From Larsenimonas salina (GTDB lineage: Bacteria; Pseudomonadota; Gammaproteobacteria; Pseudomonadales; Halomonadaceae), in contig NZ_JAMLJJ010000002.1 in assembly GCF_023736155.1 (NCBI RefSeq), positions 310,001 through 374,000 on the forward strand: a DNA stretch of 64,000 nt, given 5' to 3'. The stretch's first letter is position 1. Every line of letters begins with the position of its first letter. This document shows positions 6,814 to 16,195 of this stretch, piece after piece. A program made the position numbers and the translations under genes. The notes under the pieces are model-generated. The model was not told the DNA's origin. It made no database searches and saw nothing but the letters and a program-made list of their open reading frames with translations.

Positions 6814-8238
6814 ATGGGCATGAGTCACGAAAGCGCGGTCTCGGAACCACTGGGAAACGGTTCGACATCGGCTCGGCGCCAGTGCTCCCTTCGAGCGATC
6901 ACGACAGTGTCGACGTTTGGCGGGCTGCTGTTTGGCTACGATACCGGCGTGATCAATGGGGCCTTGCCCTACATCGCCAACCACTTTCACCTGACGCCCC
7001 TGACGGAGAGTCTGGTGGTGTCGTCGCTGGTGTTCGGTGCGGCGCTAGGTGCCATGCTGAGTGGTCGCATGTCCGACAATCACGGTCGGCGCAAGATGAT
7101 ATTGTGGCTGTCACTGATCTTTCTAATCGGTACTCTTGGCAGCACCTTCGCCATCAGCACCAGCATGATGGTGGTTTCTCGTTTCGTACTAGGCCTTGCT
7201 GTCGGCGGTGCCTCGGTCATCGTTCCGACCTATTTGGCCGAAATGGCACCGAGTGCGATACGCGGCCAGCTGGTTACGCGCAACGAGCTAATGATCGTTA
7301 CCGGCCAGCTGATGGCATTTAGTTGCAACGCATTGATTGCAAACACGTTCCCCGAGGCACATATCTGGCGGTGGATGCTGGTGGTGGCAACGCTTCCCGC
7401 CATCGCGCTTTGGGTCGGCATGATGGTGATGCCTGAAAGCCCGCGCTGGCTGGCGTCCAAGGGTCGGTTCAAGGAAATGCGGGCGGTGCTTAAACAGGTA
7501 CGTGATACCGACAAGCTCTCCGAGCTGGACGCGGAAGCCCGCGAAGTGCGTGAGCTGGCCGAAGAGGACCGCAAATGCGAACAGGGCGGGTGGCGCGATT
7601 TGAAAACGCCTTGGATTCGTCGGCTGTTTCTGGTCGGAGTCGGCGTGGCGGTCGTTCAGCAGATCACTGGCGTCAACAGCATCATGTACTTCGGCACCCA
7701 GATTTTGACCGAGTCCGGCTTCGATACTCAGGCCGCACTGGTGGCCAATATCGCCAACGGTGTCATTTCCGTGCTGGCTACGTTCGTCGGTATCTGGCTT
7801 CTGGGCCGCGTCGGCCGTCGCCCGATGCTCTTGACCGGCATTCTCGGGACCACCACGGCGCTTTTGATGATCGGCATTGTCTCGATGATGATTTCGGCTG
7901 GCCCGCTTCGTGCAACGCTCGTGCTCTCCTTGACCGTCACCTTCCTGGCATTTCAACAAGGGGCGGTGTCTCCGGTGACCTGGCTGATGCTTGCCGAGAT
8001 CTTCCCGATGCGCATCCGAGGCTTTGCGTTCGGGATGACCGGGTGTGTGCTGTGGTTGGTCAACTTTCTGGTCGGCTTCTTCTTCCTGCAGCTGGTGGGG
8101 TGGTTCAGCATTTCGACCACGTTCTTCCTTTTCTTCGTGCTCGGCCTTGGCGCGTCTTTGTTTGTCTATCGATGCACGCCCGAGACGCGTGATCTGAGCC
8201 TTGAAGAGCTCGAGGCTAAGTTCAAGCGGACGGTTTAA
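6814..8238 (+). CDS. Sugar-porter-family MFS transporter
   Basis: A 474-residue, 12-helix major facilitator of the sugar porter family (XylE, IolT, GalP type). Seen in order: LLFGYDTGVINGAL in helix 1, the loop motif GRMSDNHGRRKM, RFVLGLAVGGASV, PESPRWLASKGR, the helix-7 signature QQITGVNSIMYFG, GRVGRRPML, and the terminal PETRDLSLEELE. The start at 6814 (MGMSHESAV) has an AGGAG box eight bases upstream (6801-6805); the in-frame ATG at 6781 has only a poorly spaced box. The substrate is probably a hexose, pentose or inositol taken up with H+. A phosphatase of the beta-phosphoglucomutase type follows after 63 bp. Confidence 0.88.
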   Translation: MGMSHESAVSEPLGNGSTSARRQCSLRAITTVSTFGGLLFGYDTGVINGALPYIANHFHLTPLTESLVVSSLVFGAALGAMLSGRMSDNHGRRKMILWLSLIFLIGTLGSTFAISTSMMVVSRFVLGLAVGGASVIVPTYLAEMAPSAIRGQLVTRNELMIVTGQLMAFSCNALIANTFPEAHIWRWMLVVATLPAIALWVGMMVMPESPRWLASKGRFKEMRAVLKQVRDTDKLSELDAEAREVRELAEEDRKCEQGGWRDLKTPWIRRLFLVGVGVAVVQQITGVNSIMYFGTQILTESGFDTQAALVANIANGVISVLATFVGIWLLGRVGRRPMLLTGILGTTTALLMIGIVSMMISAGPLRATLVLSLTVTFLAFQQGAVSPVTWLMLAEIFPMRIRGFAFGMTGCVLWLVNFLVGFFFLQLVGWFSISTTFFLFFVLGLGASLFVYRCTPETRDLSLEELEAKFKRTV

Positions 8239-8301
8239 CGCGTCGCCCGTTTTGGAAGGGGCGTGCTAAGGTTGGCGTTTTGAACTGGAAGGACACGTTC
8301 G

Positions 8302-8967
8302 ATGACACTCAAGGCCATCCTGTTCGACTGCGACGGCACCCTGGTCGATTCCGAAAGCGCGCACCGGGCGGTGTGGAACGAGGTGCTTGCCCCATACGAT
8401 GTCCATATCGACGAGGACGAGTACAAGGCGCATTACTCCGGCAACCCGGTCACGACCAGCGTGACCCAGATGAAGGCGCTGCACCCGGAGCTTAATACCC
8501 CCGATGATGAGCTTGTGCGACAAAAGACCACCCGCACCGCCGAGCGCTTCGCGCAGACGCCGCTAAACGCGCTTGAGGGTGTAATGGCGACGATGGCACG
8601 GTGTGATGAGCTGGGTCTTCGCCGCGCCCTGGTGACCGGCAGCGGGCGTGACGAGGTCAGCGCCATCCTCGATAACCTCGAGCTTTCGACACTGTTTGAG
8701 GTCTGGGTTACTCGTCAGGACGTTACCCACAGCAAACCCGACCCCGAAAGCTATACCCGCGCGCTTGACGTGATGGGGCTGGCGCCCAACGAGGCGATCG
8801 CGCTTGAGGATACCTCGCACGGGGTGACCTCAGCCGTGCGCGCCGGCGTCGAGGTGATCGCCATTCCGAACGCGTATTCGGCCGCGCATGACTTCAGCGG
8901 GGCGGTGTTCGTTGCACGCGACATGACCGCCGCGCTTGGCTGGATCGAAGCGCACCGGCTCGCCTGA
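8302..8967 (+). CDS. HAD-IA hydrolase, beta-phosphoglucomutase/phosphatase-like
   Basis: A 221-residue haloacid-dehalogenase superfamily protein. Motif I is LFDCDGTLVDS (nucleophile Asp9 and acid/base Asp11), a helical cap follows (about 16-85), motif II is LVTGSG, motif III is the Lys in HSKPDPESY, and motif IV is ALEDTSHGVTSA. This GDSxxG-like arrangement is typical of the beta-PGM/GPH/YniC group. The substrate cannot be told from sequence; position behind a sugar porter suggests a sugar phosphate. The LysR gene starts 2 bp after its stop. Confidence 0.8.
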   Translation: MTLKAILFDCDGTLVDSESAHRAVWNEVLAPYDVHIDEDEYKAHYSGNPVTTSVTQMKALHPELNTPDDELVRQKTTRTAERFAQTPLNALEGVMATMARCDELGLRRALVTGSGRDEVSAILDNLELSTLFEVWVTRQDVTHSKPDPESYTRALDVMGLAPNEAIALEDTSHGVTSAVRAGVEVIAIPNAYSAAHDFSGAVFVARDMTAALGWIEAHRLA

Positions 8968-8969
8968 GC

Positions 8970-9827
8970 ATGGATCATCGCCAGCTCCGCTTTCTGGTCG
9001 CGCTTGCCCGGGAACGCCACTTCGGGCGGGCGGCCGAGCGCGTCAACGTCACCCAGCCGACGCTCTCTGCCCGGCTCAAGCAGCTCGAACAGGAGCTGGG
9101 CACGCCGCTCATTCGCCGTGGCCGCCGCTTTGAAGGGTTTACACAGGAAGGTCAGCGAGTGCTGGCGCACGCCCGCCGCATCCTGTCGGAGTTCGATGAG
9201 CTTTACGCCGAGCTGGACCCGACGCAGGGCCCAAGCGGCTGGCTGACCATCGGCATCGTGCCTTCGGCCCTTAGTGAGGTCGCCTCGCGTCTGGCTAGGC
9301 TTCGTGCCGCATTTCCGGCGCTTCGACTCCGCGTTCGCGAGTACACCGCGCTTGCGTTGATGCAGGCGCTGGCCGACGAGGAGGTCGACCTCGCGATCAG
9401 CTATCTGGACCTGCCGGCGGCGGAGCCTTTTGTGGCGCGGCCGCTGTTTGAAGAGCAGTACAGCGTGCTGGCCTCGCCCTCGGTGGTACTTTCCGAGCCG
9501 ATAAACTGGGCCTCGCTTGCCGGGCAGCCCTTGTACATGCTGACCTCAGACATGCAGCAGCATCAGTTGATCCGCGCCCGCCTCGAGCGCGAGGGCGCCA
9601 ATACCGAGGCGGTGGTCGAGGTCGACTCCATGGCGATGCTGATCGTGCTCTTGAAGCAGGACCGCGCCGTGACTGTAGTGCCCGAGCGTCTGGCGGCCAC
9701 GCTGACCGATGAGCCCTTGGCGTGCCATGCGTTGCCACCGCTGCCTACGCCGTCGCGGCTGGGGCTTTTATGGAAGCGGCGCGACTACCAGCTTGCCCGC
9801 CTCAGTGCGGTGCTTGGTGTCTTTTGA
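8970..9827 (+). CDS. LysR-family regulator next to the formate dehydrogenase genes
   Basis: A 285-residue LysR-type transcription factor. The N-terminal winged helix-turn-helix (residues 1-60) has the pattern HFGRAAERVNVTQPTLSARLKQLE; the substrate-binding domain runs from about 90 to the end. It precedes fdhD and the molybdoenzyme gene in the same direction, and LysR regulators commonly sit beside such fdhD/fdhF cassettes, so it is a plausible activator of the downstream genes. It could instead read out with the HAD gene, from which only two bases separate it. The inducer is unknown. Confidence 0.82.
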   Translation: MDHRQLRFLVALARERHFGRAAERVNVTQPTLSARLKQLEQELGTPLIRRGRRFEGFTQEGQRVLAHARRILSEFDELYAELDPTQGPSGWLTIGIVPSALSEVASRLARLRAAFPALRLRVREYTALALMQALADEEVDLAISYLDLPAAEPFVARPLFEEQYSVLASPSVVLSEPINWASLAGQPLYMLTSDMQQHQLIRARLEREGANTEAVVEVDSMAMLIVLLKQDRAVTVVPERLAATLTDEPLACHALPPLPTPSRLGLLWKRRDYQLARLSAVLGVF

Positions 9828-10007
9828 GCGCCGGCCCGTGCGGGCGCTCGCGTTCTATTCTTAAACACGCCAGCGCGGGCATGGCGTCACTTTTGATAGA
9901 TACGCTCTATGTTGATATCGGCGCTGTTGATTAGCCTGCTTGTTGTTATCGCCGTAAACTTTAGTGGTACACGGCGGCTCGAACCGACCCCAACGTGAGT
10001 CCCTGTT

Positions 10008-10766
10008 ATGTCTTCTAAAACGCCAAACGTCTACGAATGGGCCGTTGATTTGCGGCCAGAGAGCCTGAATGGCCCAGAGGAGCAGGCGGTAACGCTTGCC
10101 CTGAACGAGATGGCCTTTGCCTCCGTTCTGGCCTCGCCCGAAGACCTTGAGGCCTGGGCCACCGGATTCGCGTTCAGCGAAGGCTTGATTCGACACGTCA
10201 GTCAGATAGAGACCATCGATCAACGACCGCTGCGACACGGCCATCTGGTGCGACTTACAGTGCCTGAGCATCTGGAGGCGCAGGCCCGAGAGCGTCGGCG
10301 GGTCGGTGCCTCTACCAGCAGCTGCGGGCGCTGTGGCACGGCCGAGGAAGGGTTGATGTTCGAAGGGCTGCGCCAGCTTCCGCCGGCAAGATTGCCCGCC
10401 CCCGAGCAGTGGCAGACCCTGCTTGAGGCGCTGAATGCGCGCAGTCAGGCCGGCTATCACGTGGCGCTTGGGGTCGATGATCAGGCGCGCCTCACATCAG
10501 GTCGCGACATCGGGCGCCATAACGCGCTGGATAAGCTACTTGGCAAGGGGCTTTTGGGCACGATGCCGCAGACGGTTCTGATTTCGAGCCGATGCAGCCT
10601 CGAGCTGATTCAAAAGAGCGTGCGTGCAGGCGTTACCTCGCTTGGCACGCTGTCGCTGCCTTCGACGCTCGCCGTGGAAACCGCCCGTCTGTGCGGACTC
10701 AACCTCATCTGTTGCCATCGCGGGCACAGGCTTCAGTTGCTGAGTCGCGGCCGGGACCCCGATTGA
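10008..10766 (+). CDS. fdhD: Formate dehydrogenase accessory sulfurtransferase FdhD
   Basis: A 252-residue FdhD protein. FdhD transfers sulfur from a cysteine desulfurase to the bis-MGD molybdenum cofactor of formate dehydrogenases. The essential CxxC is present as SSCGRCGTAEEG (Cys106 and Cys109), and the C-terminal cofactor-binding half has GRDIGRHNALDKL, SSRCSLELIQKS and VETARLCGLNLI. It lies 46 bp upstream of the molybdoenzyme it probably serves. A 180-bp region separates it from the LysR gene, so it may have its own promoter. Confidence 0.93.
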   Translation: MSSKTPNVYEWAVDLRPESLNGPEEQAVTLALNEMAFASVLASPEDLEAWATGFAFSEGLIRHVSQIETIDQRPLRHGHLVRLTVPEHLEAQARERRRVGASTSSCGRCGTAEEGLMFEGLRQLPPARLPAPEQWQTLLEALNARSQAGYHVALGVDDQARLTSGRDIGRHNALDKLLGKGLLGTMPQTVLISSRCSLELIQKSVRAGVTSLGTLSLPSTLAVETARLCGLNLICCHRGHRLQLLSRGRDPD

Positions 10767-10811
10767 TGTTTGAACGGTGATGCGCCGCCCTGGCGGCGCG
10801 CAAGGCTTATC

Positions 10812-13094
10812 ATGAGTAAAGAACGCATCCACGAGTACCACCACCCGGCCGCTGGCTGGGGCGCCCTCAAGTCCGTTGGCAAGTTCATCGCCGAAAGCCG
10901 CGCACCGTTTTCAAACGTTCGGGCGCTTTTGAAACTCAATCAGCCCGATGGCTTCGATTGCCCCGGCTGCGCCTGGGGCGACCCCGAACACGGCTCGTCG
11001 TTCGAGTTCTGCGAAAACGGCGTCAAGGCCGTCACCTGGGAAACCACCGCCAAACGCGTGACGCCCCGTTTTTTCAAGCGCCACAGTGTCAGCGAGATGA
11101 TGGGGTGGGATGATTTTCGTCTCGAGGATCAGGGCCGGTTGACCGCGCCAATGCGCTATAACGCTGCCACCGACCATTACGAGCCCATCGAGTGGCACGA
11201 GGCGTTCGACCTGATCGCTGCTCACCTGAGCGCGCTCGAGAACCCGAACGAGGCGGTGTTCTATACCTCCGGCAAGGCCTGTAACGAATCGGCCTACGTC
11301 TTCCAGCTTCTGGCCCGGCTTTTTGGCACCAATAACCTGCCGGACTGCTCCAACATGTGCCATGAGGCCAGCGGTGCGGCGCTCGAGGCCTCGCTCGGTG
11401 TGGGCAAGGGCAGCGTATTGCTCGAGGATTTCGAAGAGGCCGAGGCGATTTTTACCTTCGGTCAGAACCCCGGCACCAACCATCCGCGTATGCTCGGCAC
11501 GCTCAGGGAGGCCGCCGACCGCGGCTGTGAGATCGTTGCCTTCAATACGCTGAAGGAGCGCGGCCTGGAGCGGTTCGCCGACCCGCAGCGAAAGCTCGAA
11601 ATGGCCACCAACGGCAGCGGCCGGGTCAGTACGTTCTACTATTGCCCGAAACTCGGTGGCGACATGGCCGCCGTGCGCGGCATGGCGAAAGTGCTGTTCG
11701 AGCGCGATGACGTCACGGGTGAGGTGCTCGATCACGCCTTTATCGCCCGCCACACCGACGGGCTTGCAGCGTATCGTGCTGAGGTGGCGGCGACGCCCTG
11801 GGCGGCGATCGAGGATCAGTCAGGGCTTGCGCGCTCGGAGATCATCGAGGCCGCCGAGGTCTACATGCGCTCCAACGCCACCATCATCTGCTGGGCGATG
11901 GGGCTGACCCAGCACGAGCACTCGGTGGCAACGATTCGAGAAGTGGTCAATCTGTTGCTGCTCAAGGGCAACATCGGCAAGCCCGGCGCCGGCACCTGCC
12001 CGGTGCGGGGGCATTCCAACGTGCAGGGCGATCGCACCATGGGCATTTACGAGAAGCCGGCGCCCGAGTTTCTCGATGAGCTGGAGGCGGCCTATCATAC
12101 GCCGATGCCGCGAGCGCACGGGGTGGATACCGTCAACGCCGTGCGGGCAATGGATGAGGGGCGCGCCAAGCTTTTTATTGGCCTTGCCGGTAATTTCGCC
12201 CGCGCCACGTCCGACAGCGCGGTCTGCGAGCGGGCACTTAAACAATGCAATCTGACCGTGCACATCTCGACCAAGCTCAACCGCAGTCACCTGGTGACCG
12301 GCCAGGATGCGTTGATTTTGCCCTGCCTCGGGCGGGTCGAGGTCGATCGCAAGGCCGATGGCACGCCGCAGTTGATCACGGTCGAGGACTCGATGAGCAT
12401 GGTCCACGGCTCGGCGGGCATCCATAAGCCGGCCGCCAGCACACTTGTCAGTGAAGTCGAGATTCTCACGCAGGTCGCCGAGCGGGTGCTCGGAAATGAT
12501 GTGGTCGACTGGCCGTCACTTCGACGCGACTACGACGCCATCCGCGAGCACATCGCTCGGGTGATCCCGGGCTTTGAAGACTTCAACGAGCGCGTTCGCG
12601 CCCCGCGCGGTTTCTGGCTCGAGAACCCCAACGTCTCGCGCACCTTTCCGACCGAGACCGGACAGGCCCGGTTCAGTGCAGCGGCGCTGCCGGTTGAGGT
12701 GCTTCATCAGAAACTCCGGGCGCGCTCGAACTGGCTCACGCTTCAGACTCTTCGAAGCCACGATCAGTACAACACCACCGTGTATGGCTACAACGACCGC
12801 TACCGCGGCGTGGAAGGTCAGCGTCAGGTCATTTTCGTAAACGCGGAGGACATGGCCCGTCTCGGGCTCGAGGCCGGCGAGTTCGTGGATCTGATCGGCG
12901 ATGAATCGGATGGTCAGACCCGACGTGCGGCCGCGTTCAAGGTCGTGCGCTACGATACGCCGGCGGGCTGCGCAGCGGCCTATTACCCCGAAACCAATCC
13001 GCTGATTCCGCTGGACAGCGTTGGCATCGAAAGCAACACACCCAACTCGAAATCGGTGGCGATCCGGCTGGTGAAAAGCCAGCGGCTGGCATGA
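10812..13094 (+). CDS. Molybdopterin-dependent FdhF-like oxidoreductase alpha subunit (YdeP type)
   Basis: A 760-residue bis-MGD oxidoreductase of the FdhF/YdeP branch. The N-terminal cysteines CPGC (50, 53) and FCENG (67) are spaced as in this family and probably bind an iron-sulfur cluster; the likely Mo-ligand cysteine is in DCSNMCHEASG (Cys183), in place of selenocysteine in E. coli FdhF. Further MGD-binding segments are FTFGQNPGTNHPRML and KGNIGKPGAGTCPVRGHSN. The start at 10812 (MSKERIHEY) is preferred over an in-frame TTG at 10770. No diaphorase or cytochrome subunit adjoins it, so the electron acceptor is unknown. Formate is the likely substrate because of fdhD, but YdeP relatives are not all proven formate dehydrogenases. 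Confidence 0.85.
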   Translation: MSKERIHEYHHPAAGWGALKSVGKFIAESRAPFSNVRALLKLNQPDGFDCPGCAWGDPEHGSSFEFCENGVKAVTWETTAKRVTPRFFKRHSVSEMMGWDDFRLEDQGRLTAPMRYNAATDHYEPIEWHEAFDLIAAHLSALENPNEAVFYTSGKACNESAYVFQLLARLFGTNNLPDCSNMCHEASGAALEASLGVGKGSVLLEDFEEAEAIFTFGQNPGTNHPRMLGTLREAADRGCEIVAFNTLKERGLERFADPQRKLEMATNGSGRVSTFYYCPKLGGDMAAVRGMAKVLFERDDVTGEVLDHAFIARHTDGLAAYRAEVAATPWAAIEDQSGLARSEIIEAAEVYMRSNATIICWAMGLTQHEHSVATIREVVNLLLLKGNIGKPGAGTCPVRGHSNVQGDRTMGIYEKPAPEFLDELEAAYHTPMPRAHGVDTVNAVRAMDEGRAKLFIGLAGNFARATSDSAVCERALKQCNLTVHISTKLNRSHLVTGQDALILPCLGRVEVDRKADGTPQLITVEDSMSMVHGSAGIHKPAASTLVSEVEILTQVAERVLGNDVVDWPSLRRDYDAIREHIARVIPGFEDFNERVRAPRGFWLENPNVSRTFPTETGQARFSAAALPVEVLHQKLRARSNWLTLQTLRSHDQYNTTVYGYNDRYRGVEGQRQVIFVNAEDMARLGLEAGEFVDLIGDESDGQTRRAAAFKVVRYDTPAGCAAAYYPETNPLIPLDSVGIESNTPNSKSVAIRLVKSQRLA

Positions 13095-13369
13095 TGAACG
13101 ACACCGTCAACAAGGCCCATGCGCTGCTTGAGCATCGAAGTGATCTTGCACCGCTCGAGGCGTTGATCGTCACTGCGCTTGACGACGGCGTGGGGCGCGA
13201 TACCGGTCGGCTTGCTCGGACCTTTGAACTCGAGCACGCGCTGGTGTATCGCAGTGCACTCGAGCTTGAGCGCAAGGCGTGGGTTGTGAGTACGGCGCGG
13301 TCAGGGCGCAGCCCGGGACTTGCCCTTGCGCTAACTGACGTTGCACGCACCTCGATGGGCGCTTTCTAG
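13091..13369 (+). CDS. Small protein with winged-helix-like sequence coupled to the molybdoenzyme
   Basis: A 92-residue protein that I do not recognise. It overlaps the end of the molybdoenzyme gene as ATGA (13091-13094), so it is surely co-translated. Residues 20-85 could form a winged helix: TGRLARTFELEHALVYRSA reads as helix-turn-helix, followed by a basic wing (STARSGRSPG) and ALTDVA, reminiscent of MarR-type ends. It has no signal peptide or Cys ligands. It might regulate the operon, act as a maturation partner, or be a small subunit; none of this is shown by sequence. Confidence 0.65.
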   Translation: MMNDTVNKAHALLEHRSDLAPLEALIVTALDDGVGRDTGRLARTFELEHALVYRSALELERKAWVVSTARSGRSPGLALALTDVARTSMGAF

Positions 13370-13390
13370 GCGTTGACGCCTCTCACGGCT

Positions 13391-13410
13391 GCCGCCATTC
13401 CTCTGGCGGC
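13391..13410 (+). terminator. GC hairpin after the formate dehydrogenase cassette
   Basis: GCCGCCA (13391-13397), 6-nt loop, TGGCGGC (13404-13410), 21 bp after the last stop codon. The nearest T run (from about 13424) is not adjacent, so it is only a weak terminator candidate. Confidence 0.4.
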
Positions 13411-13549
13411 GGCCCGGATACATTTTTAAACAGCGCTTGATGCCCTGCGCCCTGCGGCCGCCAGGGTGGTTAGACGTTAGTCTATGTGGTCATTTTTTCA
13501 CCGTTCCGGTTAAGTCTCGCTCTACACGCTTTACGAGTTCGGAGACGAC

Positions 13550-15205
13550 ATGGCGCTCGCGCGCAGTGTTTACCCACGCGGCATTCATCGCTTGGCCCTT
13601 GGCCTGATCATCGCCCAGGTTATGCTTTTGACGTCGATGGTCTCGGCAAGTGACAGCCGCGCCGATGGGTTTTCACCGTTTCAGAAAACGGTTCCGGAGT
13701 TGGTGGCCGCCTTGAACGATGGCCGTATCAGCTCGGCCGAGCTGGTGCAGTGGTATCTGCGTCGAATCCGGGCCTTTGATGATACCGGCCCCCGCGTCAA
13801 CGCCATCCTGCGCGTCAATCCACGGGCGCTCGATCAGGCCCGCGCCATTGACCGTGCCCGGGCGCGAGGCGACGCCGTAGGGCCGCTTGCCGGGGTGCCG
13901 TTTTTGGTCAAGGACAACATCAACGTCCACGGGCTTCCCACCACCGGGGGCTCGGTGGCGCTTCGAAACGCGATGCCGCGAGACGACGCCTTTTTGATCA
14001 AACGGTTGCAGCAGGCCGGGGCGATTGTGTTGGCCAAAGCCAACATGACTGAATTCGCGGCGTCGTTCGGCCGGCCCGGGTACAGCTCCCTCGGTGGCAC
14101 CACGCGAAACCCCTATAACCCGGACCGTTACGCCTCAGGCTCCAGCAGTGGCCCGGCGGCGGGCGTTGCGGCCAATCTGGCCGCGTTCGCGGTGGGCACC
14201 GACACCGAAGGCTCGGTACGGGGGCCTGCAAGTGTGACCGGCCTGGTTGGGCTCAGGCCAACCTATGGCCTGATTAGCCGAAGCGGGATTCTGCCGCTGT
14301 CACCGACCTTCGATACCCCTGGCCCGTTGACCCGAAGCGTTTCCGGAAGCGCCCTGATCACGCGCGTGATGGCGGGCATTGACTCGGACGATGATTCGAC
14401 CGAGCGGCTCACGGCCTCGATGCTCGAGACGCTTGGAAAGGTCGGCCCGGCGACGCTTGAAGGGCTCAAAGTCGGCCGGGTGACTGGCCTTGACGGGGGC
14501 AATGCCCAAATCGATGACGCCATGACGCCGCTTGTGGCCTCGCTTGAACAGGGCGGGGCGGTGGTGTCGCCGGTGCAGCTACCTAGGGCGTTCGACCGGC
14601 TGTGGTCGCGGGTGATTGCGCCGGTTCAAAACGCCGAATTCCGGCCAGCGATGGAGCGCTTTCTGGGCGATAGCGTTACGGGGGGGCCACCGGACATGAA
14701 CGACATCATTGCGCGCTGCGAGGAGAACAATCGCCACAACCCTCATCAGCAGGTCAATCCCGAGCGGATCGAGGGCATGGAGCACACCCTAGGGCGCCGC
14801 GATACCGTATCCCCCGATTACCTGGATACCCTCTCCTATACGTTGCCCAAGCTTCGAGAGCGGCTGGTTGCGCTGATGGACGAGCAGAACCTGGACGTGT
14901 TGATCTTTCCGACCCGGGAGTGCCCGGCCCACCCGCGCACGCCGTCTGGCAAGGCGGGCTTTACGTGCACCAGGGTCGATCACGACCCGATCGGGTATCT
15001 GGCAACCGTGACCGGTGCCCCGGAGCTGACGCTGCCGCTTGGCATGACCGAGGCGGGCATGCCGTTCGGCGTGTCGCTTCTGGCCCGGCCGTTCGAGGAG
15101 AACACGCTGTTCGCGCTCGGTCAGGCGCTCTTCAAGCAGTCGCCTGCGCCGCGCTATACGCCAGAGCTTGCTTCAGACTGGTATCAGCGGCTCAGCCTTC
15201 CCTAG
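13550..15205 (+). CDS. Exported amidase of the amidase-signature family
   Basis: A 551-residue amidase. The N-terminus has an Arg/His start, a hydrophobic stretch (LALGLIIAQVMLLTSMVS, about 21-38) and Ala-rich cleavage region, so it is probably exported. The amidase-signature Ser-cisSer-Lys triad is visible: Lys in PFLVKDNINV (about 122), the Gly/Ser-rich loop ASGSSSGPAAGVAANLAA and the nucleophile Ser in VGTDTEGSVRGPAS. It hydrolyses C-N bonds of amides; the substrate is not predictable. It stands alone, and its 3' end overlaps the convergent trpI gene by 14 bp. Confidence 0.85.
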   Translation: MALARSVYPRGIHRLALGLIIAQVMLLTSMVSASDSRADGFSPFQKTVPELVAALNDGRISSAELVQWYLRRIRAFDDTGPRVNAILRVNPRALDQARAIDRARARGDAVGPLAGVPFLVKDNINVHGLPTTGGSVALRNAMPRDDAFLIKRLQQAGAIVLAKANMTEFAASFGRPGYSSLGGTTRNPYNPDRYASGSSSGPAAGVAANLAAFAVGTDTEGSVRGPASVTGLVGLRPTYGLISRSGILPLSPTFDTPGPLTRSVSGSALITRVMAGIDSDDDSTERLTASMLETLGKVGPATLEGLKVGRVTGLDGGNAQIDDAMTPLVASLEQGGAVVSPVQLPRAFDRLWSRVIAPVQNAEFRPAMERFLGDSVTGGPPDMNDIIARCEENNRHNPHQQVNPERIEGMEHTLGRRDTVSPDYLDTLSYTLPKLRERLVALMDEQNLDVLIFPTRECPAHPRTPSGKAGFTCTRVDHDPIGYLATVTGAPELTLPLGMTEAGMPFGVSLLARPFEENTLFALGQALFKQSPAPRYTPELASDWYQRLSLP

Positions 15206-16088
15206 CGAGTGCGCCCTCTTTGGCGAGCGTTGTATGAAACCACTCGGCCAGTGCGCGGTGGCGGCGCTCGGACACCGCGCCGCCCGAGCACAGCACGAGA
15301 TGCCCACCGGTGGCCTCGAACCCCCAGGGGGCAACCAGCCGCCCCGCATCAATATCGGCCTTGACCAGAAGCTCCGGGGCGATGGCGACGCCGATGCCCG
15401 ACACCGCCGCTTCGAGCAGGTAGAAAAGGTGCTCGAACCCCTGGTCCAGGGTCAATGTGGTGGCATCGAGACCGCGCGCGGTCGCCCAGTGCGTCCAGGC
15501 GGCGGCGCGTGAGGTCGTGTGAAGAAGTGGCGTGCCAACAAGTGCGGAGGGCGGCGTATCCTGCCAGCGTTTGGCAAGGGCCGGGCTTACGACCGGGCCG
15601 ATGCGCTCTTCGAGCAGTCGCTCGATTAGCGCACTCGAGGGCGTATGATCCAGAAACACGACCGCCGACTCCCGCTCGCCGCGCTGAGGCAGGGCGCTGT
15701 CGCTGGCGGCGACCTGTACATCGATGCCAGGCACGGCCTGCTTGAGATGTGCCCAGTGCGGAATCAGCCAGCGGGCGAGAAAACTGCCCGGGCAGCGCAG
15801 GACGATCGGCGCGTCGCGCTGGTGGTCGAGCAGGGCCTGACACCCAAGGGTCAGCCGATTGATGCCTGCATGCACGTCGTCGTAGAGCTGATGGCCATCG
15901 GCGGTCAACGCCAGCTGACGACCGGCGCGCTCGAACAGGGCGCACTCGAAATACCCATCCAGGGTCTTCAAGTGCCGGCTGACGGCGCCATGGGTCACGT
16001 TCAGTTCGCGCGCGGCCTGGACGACACTTCCAAGGCGGGCGGTGGCTTCGAACGCGCGCAGCGCGTTCAGTGGGGGCAGCTTCGACAT
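15192..16088 (-). CDS. trpI: LysR-family activator TrpI of trpBA
   Basis: A 298-residue LysR regulator of the GcvA/TrpI branch: N-terminal PPLNALRAFEATARLGSVVQ and the recognition helix VTHGAVSRHLKTLD are characteristic. It is divergent from trpB with 192 bp between the start codons, the arrangement in Pseudomonas where TrpI activates trpBA in response to indoleglycerol phosphate. The start at 16088 (MSKLPPLNALRAF) fits the family; the frame is open further upstream into the intergenic operator region. Name given by similarity plus context. Confidence 0.82.
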   Translation of the reverse strand: MSKLPPLNALRAFEATARLGSVVQAARELNVTHGAVSRHLKTLDGYFECALFERAGRQLALTADGHQLYDDVHAGINRLTLGCQALLDHQRDAPIVLRCPGSFLARWLIPHWAHLKQAVPGIDVQVAASDSALPQRGERESAVVFLDHTPSSALIERLLEERIGPVVSPALAKRWQDTPPSALVGTPLLHTTSRAAAWTHWATARGLDATTLTLDQGFEHLFYLLEAAVSGIGVAIAPELLVKADIDAGRLVAPWGFEATGGHLVLCSGGAVSERRHRALAEWFHTTLAKEGALAREG

Positions 16089-16140
16089 GTGGCGTCCTTG
16101 CGTTCGGTCTGATCGGTTACCTTTTTTGATGGTGGCCTGA

Positions 16141-16195
16141 GTATATATCCCAAGATTCTGGGTGAATACCTTGCAAACGTGTGAGAAAAATTCAC
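16141..16195. promoter_or_regulatory. Two dyads in the trpI-trpB intergenic region, putative TrpI sites
   Basis: GTATATATCCCA (16141-16152) and TGGGTGAATAC (16159-16169) form an imperfect inverted repeat. A second dyad, GTGA-N7-TCAC, lies at 16181-16195. Their centres are about 33 bp apart. LysR activators such as TrpI bind paired sites upstream of trpB, so these are good candidates. Confidence 0.45.
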
